Positions 42,413-51,572 of a stretch of DNA of 63,116 nt are shown one piece after another. The translations under genes were made by a program, and so were the position numbers. Where the stretch lies: positions 1 to 63,116 of the forward strand of contig JAFQNG010000068.1 of the NCBI GenBank assembly GCA_017396005.1, given 5' to 3'. The DNA comes from Desulfovibrio sp. (GTDB lineage Bacteria; Desulfobacterota; Desulfovibrionia; Desulfovibrionales; Desulfovibrionaceae). How positions within the stretch are numbered: the stretch's first letter is position 1; every line of letters begins with the position of its first letter. The notes beneath the pieces are model-generated. The model did no database searches and was not told where the DNA came from. It was given only the letters and a program-made list of their open reading frames with translations.

Positions 42413-43615
42413 ATGGTCACTCCCCGCCAGAAAGAACTGGTCAAGGCTACTGTCCCTGTTCTGCGCGAGCATGGCGTAGCCCTTATTTCTCATTTTTACA
42501 AACGCATGCTGCATGGCAACCCTGAGTTGAAGAATATTTTCAACCAGGCGCATCAGGCAGAAGGGCATCAGCAGCGCGCACTGGCGTCTGCCGTGCTGGC
42601 CTATGCCGAAAACATCGATGACCTTTCCCCTCTGTTGCCAGCGGTGCGTCATATAGCCATCAAGCATTGCACCATTGGCATCCGTGCAGAACAATATGGT
42701 ATTGTAGGCAGGCATTTGCTGGCCTCCATCAAGGAGGTTCTCGGAGAGGCTGCAACAGATGAGCTTGTGGATGCCTGGGCTGCCGCTTATGGCTCATTAG
42801 CCAAAGTGCTTATAGATGCTGAAAATGCCATCTATGAGGAACAGGCCATGACCGACGGCGGCTGGTCCGGTTGGCGCCCCTTTGTGGTGGACAGGCGTGT
42901 GCAGGAATCTGCCGATGTGACGAGTTTTTACCTGCGTCCTGCAGATGGTGGAGCTCTGCCCGTATGTAAGCCCGGGCAGTTCGTCTCAGTACGTACCTTC
43001 CTGTCTCAGGCAGGTCTGGCACAGCCGCGCCAGTATACTGTAAGTTCTGTGGCGCATGAGGGCTGTTTGCGCATTTCTGTAAAGCGCGTGCCTGCTACGG
43101 CTGCTGCCCCTGCAGGCATGATGTCCAATCATCTGCATGACAGTCTGCAGGTAGGTGACAGCATTGATGTTTCTGCCCCATTGGGCGACTTTACACTTGC
43201 AGAAGGGAGTGGGCCTGTGGTGCTCATGGCTGCTGGGATCGGTATTACACCCATGCTGGCCATGCTGGGTTCCATAGTAAAAAATACACCGGAACGTTCA
43301 GTGGATTTTTTCATGGTCTGCCAGGATTGTGCTCACTTTCCACTCAAAGCGGAGGTAGAGCAGGCCATGGCATCTTTAAAAAATGGCAGACTACATCTTT
43401 TTTATACGAGAGCCAAAGGCGAAGAGACCAGCCAGTGCCGGGCTGTGCGTCGTCTTATGTCGGCTGACCTTGAGTCTTTACCTGTTGACGCAGACTGGTA
43501 TATCTGTGGTCCGGTGTCTTTCATGCATCAGCAAATCGAAGCTCTCAAGACTCGCGGTATTGCAGCAGAGCGCATCCATTATGAGATTTTTGGAACCGGT
43601 TCCATGAGTCAGTAA
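42413..43615 (+). CDS. hmp: Flavohemoglobin (nitric oxide dioxygenase)
   Basis: 400 residues. It converts nitric oxide to nitrate with O2 and NAD(P)H. The globin domain (1-140) has the proximal haem ligand His85 (HIAIKHC). The FAD domain has QPRQYTVSSV, and the NAD domain has MAAGIGITPMLAML and the ending YHICGP-like WYICGPVSFM. All three domains are complete. The start with GAAAGGA upstream is clear. Nearby CRP/FNR-like half-sites suggest control by nitrosative stress. Strict anaerobes use such enzymes to survive NO and traces of oxygen. Confidence 0.94.
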   Translation: MVTPRQKELVKATVPVLREHGVALISHFYKRMLHGNPELKNIFNQAHQAEGHQQRALASAVLAYAENIDDLSPLLPAVRHIAIKHCTIGIRAEQYGIVGRHLLASIKEVLGEAATDELVDAWAAAYGSLAKVLIDAENAIYEEQAMTDGGWSGWRPFVVDRRVQESADVTSFYLRPADGGALPVCKPGQFVSVRTFLSQAGLAQPRQYTVSSVAHEGCLRISVKRVPATAAAPAGMMSNHLHDSLQVGDSIDVSAPLGDFTLAEGSGPVVLMAAGIGITPMLAMLGSIVKNTPERSVDFFMVCQDCAHFPLKAEVEQAMASLKNGRLHLFYTRAKGEETSQCRAVRRLMSADLESLPVDADWYICGPVSFMHQQIEALKTRGIAAERIHYEIFGTGSMSQ

Positions 43616-43639
43616 CACAGCCTCTTCCCGTATTTTTTC

Positions 43640-43674
43640 AAGGCCCTGACCTTTGCAGGTCAGGGCCTTATTTT
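43640..43674 (+). terminator. Terminator after hmp
   Basis: Perfect 12-bp stem AAGGCCCTGACC (43640-43651) and GGTCAGGGCCTT (43658-43669), six-base loop, then ATTTT. Confidence 0.88.
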
Positions 43675-43772
43675 ACGCCATCCTGTCATCTCGTCATCTC
43701 GATATCCCTGCCAGCTTGGACTGTGCTCTGTATTGCCGTACAAAGAATTGATATGTCCATAAAAAATCATTA

Positions 43773-43805
43773 AATTTCAATATGTTATATAAGATATGAA
43801 CAAAG
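43773..43805 (+). repeat. Copy B of the recurring AT-rich motif
   Basis: AATTTCAATATGTTATATAA followed by GATATGAACAAAG. It differs from copy A (dnaN leader) at only a few central bases and from copy C at the GA/AT step before TATGAAC. The flanks are unrelated, so the similarity is limited to the motif. Confidence 0.55.
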
Positions 43806-43951
43806 AATACACAGAATCTTCAAACAGACTCTTCAAAATCTACACATAAAGCCTTACGTGTAAAAAAGCTCTTCTGCCGCCAGCGATGTCTATGATGATG
43901 TCGCTTCAGAATTTCTGTAAATCCATTAAAAGTTTTAAAAATAAATGTGTT

Positions 43952-43982
43952 ATTTCAATATGTTATATAAATTATGAACATA
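43952..43982 (+). repeat. Copy C of the recurring AT-rich motif
   Basis: ATTTCAATATGTTATATAAA followed by TTATGAACAT, same orientation as copy B and 179 bp downstream. TTGACA follows at 43983, so a promoter could overlap or follow the motif. Confidence 0.55.
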
Positions 43983-44149
43983 TTGACAAAGACCTTCATG
44001 TCCAGATTCTACAGAGTGGTATCTTGTACAAAAAAATATCGAAGAACAGCCTGCGTTCGTGCGATCACAACGGTCCTGCATGGCGGACTCTTTACTTTTA
44101 CTCTATCCCGGTATATAAAAATATTACATTATCCAGATAGTCTGTTGTC

Positions 44150-45868
44150 ATGTCAGCACTTATGCTCTCAGATTCATCCCATACCGGGCAGCGTTCGCAC
44201 TGGTTCGCTGACATGTTTTTTCTGTGTCTGGCGGCGTTCTATGCTCTGGCGGCCTGCAACGGCGTTGTGGCCCTTTCTGCCGGTGGCGCAGAAATGGACA
44301 GCGATCTGTCTACCTATGCCTTCAGTATGGCCGGGCATCAGCACCCGGCCAATTTCGTCCAGGACGAGATCCTGCGGGAAGCCACACCGGCTAATTCATT
44401 CTGGAATTTACAGCAGTTTCTGGCCCAGCATCTGACCCCAGGTGATCAGTATGCGGTAGGCCTGTTCCGGGTCGGAGCCCTGGCCATCTTCACCTTCTAT
44501 GCCGGAGCTTATCTTCTGGGGCGCTGGTTGTTTGGCCCTCCGGGTATCGCTGCACTGCTGGCCCTTTGCATGGGCATTACCATCTGGGTGGGTTGGGGAG
44601 ATTTCTGGGGCATCGTACATTCAGATCCTGTACCACGCGTCATTTTTTCCTGTTGCTGGCTTTTTCTGCTGATGGCTCTTATCAGCGCCATGGAACGTCC
44701 GTGGCTGCGTCCTCCTGTCATGCTGACCACAGGGCTTGCCATGTGGGTGCACGGTCTGAGCGCCTTGGGCTGTGGTGCCATGTTCTTTACGGCTTTTGCA
44801 CTCCATCGTCCGAAGGGCTTGACCTTCAGCGGACATCTGCTGCAGCTGATGCTCTGCCTTTGCTGCTATTTTGTGCCAGTACTTCTCTTCCTCTGGCCTT
44901 CCTTGGGGCAATCCTCTCCTTTCAGTCTGGCTGAACTGGATACCTTCAAAGAGCTCTTTGACCTGCGCTGGCAGAAAGATTACGGCCGTCTTGGCGAGAG
45001 GATCATGCTCTTTCTTGATCCCGGTGAAGTCCGTCTGTGGATATTATGCGGAGGTTTTCTGGGATGGCTGGCTGTTTTGGCCTGGGGAAAACCCAAAGCC
45101 CGACAGCTGGCAACCATGTATCCGGCTTTCTGGCTGGCCCTTATCTGCGTGACTCTTTTCTCCTGGCTGGAAGGTCTGTATGCCGCACGTGTGGGCCGCC
45201 TGCCCCTGGGGCATGAGCTGGTTCGTAATCTGCGTTTTCTCATTCCCCTCTCATGGCTGATGATTGTTGGCGCTGTAGCCATCATCTGGCCACATCTGCA
45301 AGGTTTGTGGGGACGGCTGTTCCGCATGGGCATAGTTACAGGGATGCTGTTTGCCATCATCCTCTTTTCGCAGGATCGCCAGCATGTAGCTGCGCTCTAC
45401 AGCCTCAGCCAGAGTACCGGGTTTCATCTGCCCCGCTCCCTGCAGAAAAAGGTCGAAGAGACACACCAGCAGGCGCTGGCCCACAGAGACGCCCTGGACA
45501 GCCTGCGCCGTCTGAGCAGCCCTGGTGATCTGGTATTCAGCAATACGGGTGATATGGGGGTACGCCATCTGGCGTTACGTGGGCTTGGCCACACCTTCAA
45601 AGACGGCTCTCACCCCTTCTATAACAAAAAGCCGGACCAGGCCCGCACCTGGCTCGAGTATGAAACCCTGATGCGCTCCGGCCCTCTCGGCTATCTGGAG
45701 GCCTGGCAGCGCTCTGGTGCGCTCTGGCTGTTAAGTACCCGACTGCAGGATAGAGAAGCTATTGCGCGACTGGGCGAGATCGTCTGGGAGAATCAGGGCT
45801 GGATTATTGCGCGAAGGTACAGGGAGGCTTTTTCCACGCCGTCAGCTGCTGGTCAAAACAGCTTTTAA
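44150..45868 (+). CDS. Polytopic membrane protein, possibly a GT-C glycosyltransferase
   Basis: 572 residues with about ten membrane segments in the first 420 and a soluble C-terminal part of 140. Early loop residues contain MDSDLSTYAFSMAG, with acidic residues just outside the first membrane helix as in GT-C glycosyltransferases. The C-terminal LVFSNTGDMGVRHLALRG also recalls polytopic sugar transferases or their relatives. I do not recognise the family, so the function is open. No clear ribosome site precedes the ATG at 44150, and ATG 44162 is an alternative. It follows a long AT-rich leader with two repeated motifs and faces a minus-strand gene. Confidence 0.7.
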   Translation: MSALMLSDSSHTGQRSHWFADMFFLCLAAFYALAACNGVVALSAGGAEMDSDLSTYAFSMAGHQHPANFVQDEILREATPANSFWNLQQFLAQHLTPGDQYAVGLFRVGALAIFTFYAGAYLLGRWLFGPPGIAALLALCMGITIWVGWGDFWGIVHSDPVPRVIFSCCWLFLLMALISAMERPWLRPPVMLTTGLAMWVHGLSALGCGAMFFTAFALHRPKGLTFSGHLLQLMLCLCCYFVPVLLFLWPSLGQSSPFSLAELDTFKELFDLRWQKDYGRLGERIMLFLDPGEVRLWILCGGFLGWLAVLAWGKPKARQLATMYPAFWLALICVTLFSWLEGLYAARVGRLPLGHELVRNLRFLIPLSWLMIVGAVAIIWPHLQGLWGRLFRMGIVTGMLFAIILFSQDRQHVAALYSLSQSTGFHLPRSLQKKVEETHQQALAHRDALDSLRRLSSPGDLVFSNTGDMGVRHLALRGLGHTFKDGSHPFYNKKPDQARTWLEYETLMRSGPLGYLEAWQRSGALWLLSTRLQDREAIARLGEIVWENQGWIIARRYREAFSTPSAAGQNSF

Positions 45869-45914
45869 GCGCTGCTTTTTCTGAATAGTACTCACCGAGC
45901 ATCCTTGAGTCCCG

Positions 45915-46319
45915 TTACCCTGCATTCAGATACTGCAGTATCTTTCTGCTCTGGTTTGAGACTGTCATACAAGACACTCCAAAAATACGCGAAATGTCAC
46001 CATAGTTCAGGCGTGTGCCTGTTGTGCCTCTATGGACATGACCGTTTCTGCTGGCTACATGCAGCAAACCCGCAGCCCAGCTTTCCGGCTTGCCGCTGTT
46101 CAGACGAATACTGTTCTTCCAGGCATGCAACAGCAGTTCCATGCAGATTTCCGCATAGTTCTCCGGTAGAGTGCCTGTATCAGCCCTTGCCAGTTTCTGA
46201 TAGATGGAGATAAAAATCTCTCTCTCAAAAGCGGGCACCTCGTCAATGTCCTTACCGTTTTTTTGCAGCATCTGCCCCAGTTTGGCATAGCTTTTTCTGC
46301 TGTCATAACAGACGCACAT
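45915..46319 (-). CDS. Small HTH-domain protein
   Basis: 134 residues. The C-terminal YGDISRIFGVSCMTVSNQSR is a helix-turn-helix, and the preceding region is helical (FEREIFISIYQKLARAD). I read it as a DNA-binding or nucleic-acid-associated protein of unknown target. The ATG at 46319 is chosen because it follows the upstream gene's stop by 16 bp with GGTG before it. A longer frame would overlap that gene. It is the last gene of the minus-strand arm with the GAF protein, exporter partner, TauE and regulator. Confidence 0.68.
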   Translation of the reverse strand: MCVCYDSRKSYAKLGQMLQKNGKDIDEVPAFEREIFISIYQKLARADTGTLPENYAEICMELLLHAWKNSIRLNSGKPESWAAGLLHVASRNGHVHRGTTGTRLNYGDISRIFGVSCMTVSNQSRKILQYLNAG

Positions 46320-46335
46320 ATAATCACCACTGTTT

Positions 46336-47466
46336 TCAGTTATCTTCTCTGCTGCCACCAGGTCCGTCCTCAAGGCGCAGTACATCCTGCCCGTATGCAT
46401 AATGCATGAGGCGGGGGCGCTCGGCTGAGAGCTTCAGCGCATTGATAAGACGGGCCATACGCCGTGTGCCTTCAATAAGGCCGCCCAAATGGCCTGCCAT
46501 ATCCTTGAGATCGGCATGAGCCAGACTGGCGCACAGCTCTCGGCTTAGTTTTTGTTCGTGCGAATCAGCGGCTGTACAGGCTTCCAGTTCCCTGCCCAAA
46601 CGTTTAATTCGGCCAAGAATTTCGTCAAGTTCTTCGAGCAGTTCACCGCAGTACTCAGCCTGATTGTGCATGATATGCAGCGTATTGTTGCCGTAGTGAG
46701 CCATGGCGCCAGCTGCTTTCTCCAGCGTGTCTCGGGCCAGAGCTATCCTGTGGCCCACAGTCAGCGAGACAATGCGGGCGAATTTGGTCAAGAATCGTTC
46801 ATCGTAGCTGTCGAAGCCGTTCTCGCGTCGTGTGTAGAGCTGCACCAGACCAAAAGCAGGGCGACTGCCGCGTTCTCGCAGCACAAAGACCAGACGGGAA
46901 CGATAGCCTTCCCTGTAGGCGGCACAGTCCAGTGAATCACCACCGCGTTCCAGGGCCTGAAGATTATTGGAAACTACATAACGCACATGTCCGCTTGCCA
47001 CGGCAGACATGACAGGGTGGCGATTGAAGCCTTCTTCCAGCCAGGGGGCCATAATGGGCAGGGAGGCACTGTCTATGCATTCTGCCGCGCGGGTTTCCCA
47101 ATCGCCCTGGGGGGTACGCAGACGGCAAACATACATCTCGGCATGCAGTGCATGTACCAGTATGTGGGCACTCTGGCGCAGCACATCATCAGGCGGCGCC
47201 ATCTGATCAGCTATGGTCAGCAGTTCGTGCGAAACACGCAGCAAGATCTCTGTATCCTGCCTGCATGTCGCTACAGAAGCCAGAAGATGCAGCAGGCCCC
47301 GCCAACTTTTGAGTGGGGTTCTGTGCACTTCAGGACGATAACCGGCATCAAGTTTGATTTTGGCAGCAGGCAGAAGGGCAAGAATAGCAGTACGCATTTC
47401 AGGCGGAGCCTGCTGCAGTAAAAAACTCAGTTCTGCCCGAAGCAGATGTGACGACAGCAGAAGCAC
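46336..47466 (-). CDS. GAF-domain protein with helical C-terminus (kinase-like without ATPase)
   Basis: 376 residues. Residues 75-240 are GAF-like (SHELLTIADQMAPPDDVLRQ at its start, GLVQLYTRRENGFDSYDERF at its end). Residues 240-365 form long helices resembling a histidine-kinase dimerisation region (MAHYGNNTLHIMHNQAEYCG with a candidate His), but no ATP-binding domain follows. It may accept phosphate or act as a sensor scaffold. It starts with GTG at 47466, just after a GC-rich hairpin. It belongs to the minus-strand arm of the TauE locus. Confidence 0.7.
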   Translation of the reverse strand: MLLLSSHLLRAELSFLLQQAPPEMRTAILALLPAAKIKLDAGYRPEVHRTPLKSWRGLLHLLASVATCRQDTEILLRVSHELLTIADQMAPPDDVLRQSAHILVHALHAEMYVCRLRTPQGDWETRAAECIDSASLPIMAPWLEEGFNRHPVMSAVASGHVRYVVSNNLQALERGGDSLDCAAYREGYRSRLVFVLRERGSRPAFGLVQLYTRRENGFDSYDERFLTKFARIVSLTVGHRIALARDTLEKAAGAMAHYGNNTLHIMHNQAEYCGELLEELDEILGRIKRLGRELEACTAADSHEQKLSRELCASLAHADLKDMAGHLGGLIEGTRRMARLINALKLSAERPRLMHYAYGQDVLRLEDGPGGSREDN

Positions 47467-47481
47467 AGGACAGACCTGCCT

Positions 47482-47506
47482 GCGGGGAGAGCAGTGCCCT
47501 CCCCGC
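47482..47506. terminator. GC-rich hairpin between the exporter partner and the GAF gene
   Basis: GCGGGGAG (47482-47489) pairs with CTCCCCGC (47499-47506), nine-base loop. On the minus strand it lies just after the membrane-protein gene and before the GAF gene. No T-run follows, so it may lower downstream expression or stabilise the transcript rather than stop it. Confidence 0.45.
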
Positions 47507-47521
47507 CTTTGGTGTGAAAGG

Positions 47522-48253
47522 TTAGCTTTCCTGTTTTGATGAAGATTTGGTCATGGCCAGACCGATACCTTCAAACAGCTCGAAGATGGCAAAACCGTAC
47601 CAGAGCGTATAGAGCACATAAAAGATAAGCATGCCGCTCATGAGCCAGATATGCTCGGATACTTTGGCCGGGGGTACACTATAGAAGTTGTTGCCTGGTT
47701 CCACGGCACGGCGAATGACCTGATCCACCACCTGAGCTTCACTGATCATGCCCTGCTTCTGCAGTTCCTTAATGGAAGGCTGCAGCAGGTACCACCAGGC
47801 AGCAGCTACCTTGAGGGCAGGTGTGCCGTTATATTTCTGCGTCACAGGGGCGGCTTCGTTATGATAGAGCTTGTCGGCGTCATCTGTAGCCGATGTCAGT
47901 ATGGCAGCCAGATTACCTTTAAAGCTGACTTTGCCGCCATCTGCTGCAGCTTCACTGATACCGGCAGTCTGCAGCAGTGTCACGGCCAGAGGCGCAAGGT
48001 CAGCCTTTTTCATGCTGACGGTGATCGCCACATCCTTGCCATCTACGGTTTTTATTTTGTCGCGAACGGCAGGGATAAAGTAGGACGAGCCTTTGGACAG
48101 TTCGTTGAATACGTTGTCCGCGTACTGCAGGCCTGTCAGACGATTGCCCTGTCCATCATTGAAAAGGGGCGTGAGCAACAGCACGAAGAGCACCAGGAAA
48201 GAAACCATCAGCAGGCTGCCCCGTACGAAGGGAGCTTTTTCATGAATAAGCAT
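47522..48253 (-). CDS. Membrane protein partner of the TauE exporter
   Basis: 243 residues with one N-terminal membrane segment (LLMVSFLVLFVLLLTPLF), a periplasmic domain of about 150 residues and one C-terminal membrane segment (WLMSGMLIFYVLYTLWYGFAIF). No enzyme motif is seen. Its start lies one base after the TauE stop, so the two are clearly translated together and probably form one transport unit. I do not know a function for the family. The large periplasmic part could bind the exported substrate. Confidence 0.75.
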   Translation of the reverse strand: MLIHEKAPFVRGSLLMVSFLVLFVLLLTPLFNDGQGNRLTGLQYADNVFNELSKGSSYFIPAVRDKIKTVDGKDVAITVSMKKADLAPLAVTLLQTAGISEAAADGGKVSFKGNLAAILTSATDDADKLYHNEAAPVTQKYNGTPALKVAAAWWYLLQPSIKELQKQGMISEAQVVDQVIRRAVEPGNNFYSVPPAKVSEHIWLMSGMLIFYVLYTLWYGFAIFELFEGIGLAMTKSSSKQES

Positions 48254-48254
48254 T

Positions 48255-49517
48255 TTACGCCTCCCCTCTCAATTTGCCGATATTGGCAAAGAACTTGCTG
48301 CAGACCCAGATGCCGAAGAAGGCTACAACAGCCCAGAAGACCACATTGCCTACATCTTCAATAATACCAACTACCTGAGGCGACCAGTTGAGCACTTCCA
48401 TTTCTACCAGTTTTTTGGGCAACGTGGCAGCACGGTTGATAAAACCGGCAATGATGGAAATCGCATAAAAGCCACGGATGTGTATGCCTTTGACCACCTT
48501 GGTAGTCAGAGCGCCGATCTGAATGCCCAGCAGCGAGCCCAGCAGCATGCCGATGGCCAGGGTGTAAAACACATAGCCGTATATGGCATACTGTCCTATG
48601 GCCGCAAAACCGGCAGTGAAGATGATCTGCAGAATATCCGTACCTACAGTGGTCATGGAAGACACACCGAAAATGTAGACGAACATGGGGAAGGTCACAA
48701 AACCGCCACCCACGCCCATGATGGCAGCCAGCAGGCCTACCACAACGCCACCAGCAGCCACAATCCATCCAGAAATACGGCGGCCACCAGGTACCAGATC
48801 TTCGTCAAAGGTGATCATGGGCGGCACGGCAATTTTCTGGATCTTTACAGAAAGGCCGGTCATGCCCGAACTGCCACCATGAGCATCCTGGCTGGCGCCT
48901 GTATTGCTACGGCTGGCCTTGAGGAAGTCAAACAGGGCATAGAAGCCCAAAAATCCCAGAAGCACAGCATAGATACTGCTGATGAAAAGCTCCGAAAGCA
49001 GGGGGTCGGCATTATAGAGGCCCTTGTTGATAGCCCCGCCGATGACCGTGCCCAGCACCGAGCCTGCCAGAAAAGCTATGGCCAGTTTGGCAGAAACGTT
49101 ACCGAGTTTCTTGTGTACCGTAGTACCCATGATGGCCTTGGCGAAGATATGGAAAAGGTCCGTACCCACAGCCAGAATACCCTTGACACCTACAGCCATG
49201 AGGGCCGGGGTAATGATAAAACCGCCACCTGCACCAATGCAGCCGGTGATCAGGCCTGCTGCCAGACCAACCGCGATGGACGCCAGGAAGATAGTGGTAG
49301 TATAGAAGGCCGGGGCATAGGCCGTCTTACCGCCAAGCATCTCGTGCGCTTCATAGGCTTCCGCAAGGCAGCCTGCCAGTACAGGCACGGCCAGTGCCAG
49401 CAGAATAAGCAGTTTCTTGCGGTTTTTCAGGATAGAGGTAGATACCTCCAGGTCCCACTGCGCGTAAGCCTGTGAGCCACGCAGCATGAATTCATACAAT
49501 TGTCTGCCAAAGCCCAT
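48255..49517 (-). CDS. TauE/SafE-family anion exporter
   Basis: 420 residues. The family transports sulfite, sulfoacetate or other organosulfur anions. Two related halves each carry a Gly-rich repeat (GCIGAGGGFIITPALMAVGV and IMGVGGGFVTFPMFVYIF). There are nine or so membrane segments and an extra N-terminal soluble stretch (about 1-30) and loop (200-270) longer than in short TauE proteins. TTGGAGGA precedes the ATG. It is read towards its membrane partner and away from the response regulator gene, with small palindromes in the 163-bp leader. Sulfite export would fit a sulfate or taurine reducer, but the substrate is inferred. Confidence 0.88.
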   Translation of the reverse strand: MGFGRQLYEFMLRGSQAYAQWDLEVSTSILKNRKKLLILLALAVPVLAGCLAEAYEAHEMLGGKTAYAPAFYTTTIFLASIAVGLAAGLITGCIGAGGGFIITPALMAVGVKGILAVGTDLFHIFAKAIMGTTVHKKLGNVSAKLAIAFLAGSVLGTVIGGAINKGLYNADPLLSELFISSIYAVLLGFLGFYALFDFLKASRSNTGASQDAHGGSSGMTGLSVKIQKIAVPPMITFDEDLVPGGRRISGWIVAAGGVVVGLLAAIMGVGGGFVTFPMFVYIFGVSSMTTVGTDILQIIFTAGFAAIGQYAIYGYVFYTLAIGMLLGSLLGIQIGALTTKVVKGIHIRGFYAISIIAGFINRAATLPKKLVEMEVLNWSPQVVGIIEDVGNVVFWAVVAFFGIWVCSKFFANIGKLRGEA

Positions 49518-49680
49518 ACATCCTCCAATATGTTTGCAAAACAGGGGGTCGCAGAGCGACCTGCCAAAGATGGAGGCAGTCTAGAACGGGCAGCATGGTG
49601 AGGCTATCAGGAGCTTCCTGATTTACTGACAGAAAACTCAGTGATTTCCCCATTGTAGTGCAGGGCAGAGATGAGTAGCT
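49518..49680 (-). promoter_or_regulatory. Leader of the TauE operon with small palindromes
   Basis: 163 bp between the LuxR-type regulator stop and the TauE start. It contains TCAGGA-GCT-TCCTGA (49607-49621), an inverted pair ACTGA/TCAGT (about 49624-49641) and GTCGC/GCGAC near the start codon. Any of these could be the target of the adjacent regulator. A sigma-54-type -24/-12 pair was looked for and did not have the right spacing. Confidence 0.4.
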
Positions 49681-50361
49681 TCAGACCTGCAGCATACCGT
49701 GGCGTATGGCAATTTTGACCAGATCACCCACGGATTCTGCCTTGAGTTTTGTCAGCAGATTATATTTGTGGCTTTCGACAGTCTTGGGGCTGATAAAAAG
49801 ATGTTGGGCAATGACCTTGATGCTTTTGCCGTCGGCCAGCAGGCGGAAGATTTCCTTCTCACGGGGGGAGAGCACACTGATGTCGACAGCATGCTCGTCA
49901 TGAGCTTCCAGCCGGGCACGCAGCATGGCGCTCAGACAGCCACCCGGATCAGGGCAGGTCAGAAATATTTCGTTCCTGCGCAGGCTTTCAATAGCCTTGA
50001 GCAGCACTTCCGGCGCTTCAGACTTGCGTACATGCCCCATGATACCCAGCTCCATGAGCTCAGGCAGGAAGCGCTGGTCTTCATGTCCTGTATAAATGAG
50101 GATGCGCGTCCTGGGCAGGGCCTGAAGGATGGCGCGGCTGGCTTCTACGCCATTCATTCCAGGCATGGTCAGATCCATAATGACTATGTGCGGCGTAAGA
50201 GATGCCGCCAGGGCCACGGCTTCGCTGCCGCTGCGTGCCATGCCAGTCACGCGAAGATGGGCGTACGGAGCCAGCAGGCTGCGTACGCCTTCCATAAGCA
50301 GCTTGTGGTCGTCCACCAGCAGAATGCGGCAGATGTCCTGCATAGGGCCTGCGGGCTTCAT
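49681..50361 (-). CDS. NarL/FixJ-type response regulator
   Basis: 226 residues. The N-terminal receiver has the phospho-acceptor Asp in IVIMDLTMPGMNG and the conserved Lys in HVRKSEAPE. The C-terminal LuxR-type HTH is SVLSPREKEIFRLLADGKSI and PKTVESHKYNLLTKL. GGGAGGACGC precedes the ATG. It sits at the centre of the locus, with only 36 bp to the divergent P1 gene and directly upstream of the TauE operon. It is the only DNA-binding response regulator in the cluster, so it is the likely output for the kinases encoded on the other arm. Confidence 0.93.
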   Translation of the reverse strand: MKPAGPMQDICRILLVDDHKLLMEGVRSLLAPYAHLRVTGMARSGSEAVALAASLTPHIVIMDLTMPGMNGVEASRAILQALPRTRILIYTGHEDQRFLPELMELGIMGHVRKSEAPEVLLKAIESLRRNEIFLTCPDPGGCLSAMLRARLEAHDEHAVDISVLSPREKEIFRLLADGKSIKVIAQHLFISPKTVESHKYNLLTKLKAESVGDLVKIAIRHGMLQV

Positions 50362-50397
50362 GCGTCCTCCCGGTTCAACGCCTCAGGTGGCGCCTAG

Positions 50398-51534
50398 ATG
50401 TTGTCAGCTGCAAACAGTCTTTTTGTCAAGCCTTTCCGGGGATTACGCGCTGTACTTGCCCGTTCGGCCAAGGCGGGGGAGGCTCTGCCCTGTGCGGATT
50501 TCCGGAATTTTCTGGCAGCCTGGAACGCCTTTCAGACCGCTATGGATGCAGCAGCAGGACAGAGCCCCGAAGCTGCAGCGCTCCTGGTGGCCCGGCAGGC
50601 CCTGCGGTGTGTCGACGCCTTGGAGGCTCTGGACCCGACCCCATGCCATGTTCTGCGGACCAGGCTGGCATCCTGGCTGTGCGGTATCCCTGAAGACTGT
50701 CGCGTGTCATCTTCAAAGCGGAGTCTGGACTGTACCTGTCTGCCCGGAGAACCGGATTTCGACGCAGCACATTGCAGTACACCGCGTGATGTGGCTGTTT
50801 TTTGTCATGCCAGAGCTGTGAAGCGCATGCTGGACCTGGCCGCTGCAGGACAGAAAAAAGCAGGGGTCAGGCAGTTGTGGGACGAAGTGCCCAAGCAGTT
50901 TTGGGCAGTGGATCTTGCCGATGCCTTTGCCCCTGAATCAGGGAGGGGAATCATTGCGGTAGAGCATATTGTCTCCCGTCCCATGCGTGCCATCTGGTAT
51001 GGCATGAATATTTTGCCGTGGCAGGGCCCGCCTGCTGTCAACGGACGGGGTTTTTTGTCTGTGCTGTTCGAGGCTACGGCTAATCCACAGCTGGACCCTG
51101 CCTTTGGCAAGGCTCTTTTCTTTGAGAAAAATCATTTTCTGCTTTCCAGTGATTACTGTCATATGCATTCCCGTTTCGGCTTCCATACCGTAGAGGTGGA
51201 GGCCCGTTTAGGACCACAGGCAAAGGAAAATCATCTGTTTTTCCGGTTGCGCGGCGGGGCTGCCAATTTGGAACGGCGTATGCTGCGAACCCGTTTTATC
51301 GCAGAAATGCTCGCGCCCTTTGGATTTACCGCGCAACTGCGCCATGATGTCGTCTGCGCCCGAAAGGGAGGCATCAACGCAGAAGAAGGGGAACGCCTGG
51401 CGGCTGTCATGGGCTATGTCACCATCCATACCCGCCAGCTGGATATGATCATGCAGGATGCAGCGCAGGTGACTGCCCGTCGAGAGGTGATACTGGCCCA
51501 TTGCCGGGCATTATACGCTGGACGGCCCCTGTAA
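50398..51534 (+). CDS. P1: stand-alone copy of the PEP-synthase-like C-terminal domain
   Basis: 378 residues. Residues from about 130 to the end align with the C-terminal 260 of the PEP-synthase-like protein two genes downstream (51959-54523). Both have HC....D..FCH, then SRPM.A.W.G....PW.GPPA, GF.S..FE...NP.L, a Gly-rich (R/K)GGAA(N/D)L.RR and (I/L)H(T/S)RQ.DM.MQD. Residues 1-120 are unrelated and helical. No ATP-grasp or phosphohistidine domain is present. It could be a second acceptor, a decoy or a subunit for the full protein. Function unknown. It is read with the receiver gene that follows 38 bp later. Confidence 0.8.
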   Translation: MLSAANSLFVKPFRGLRAVLARSAKAGEALPCADFRNFLAAWNAFQTAMDAAAGQSPEAAALLVARQALRCVDALEALDPTPCHVLRTRLASWLCGIPEDCRVSSSKRSLDCTCLPGEPDFDAAHCSTPRDVAVFCHARAVKRMLDLAAAGQKKAGVRQLWDEVPKQFWAVDLADAFAPESGRGIIAVEHIVSRPMRAIWYGMNILPWQGPPAVNGRGFLSVLFEATANPQLDPAFGKALFFEKNHFLLSSDYCHMHSRFGFHTVEVEARLGPQAKENHLFFRLRGGAANLERRMLRTRFIAEMLAPFGFTAQLRHDVVCARKGGINAEEGERLAAVMGYVTIHTRQLDMIMQDAAQVTARREVILAHCRALYAGRPL

Positions 51535-51572
51535 AAGCCCAAACAGTCAACGCTCTGGTACAAGGAGGAGGC

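Larger units (their letters stand above)
43675..44149. other. AT-rich gap with two copies of the dnaN-leader motif
   Basis: About 475 bp in which no reading frame has protein-like features. Two copies of the motif TTTCAATATGTTATATAA lie at 43773-43805 and 43952-43982. A short tandem TCATCTCG twice is at about 43685. The next gene starts at 44150, so the region probably carries its promoter and possibly a small RNA, but I see no specific RNA fold. Confidence 0.45.

Noticed and set aside
43886-44140. Small proteins in the AT-rich gap before 44150
   Set aside because: Open frames of 84 and 153 codons exist, but they have no ribosome site, no protein-like composition, and overlap each other and the next gene in other frames.
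49518-49680. Sigma-54 promoter before the TauE gene
   Set aside because: TGGCA is followed by CTGC one base too far away for the strict -24/-12 spacing.
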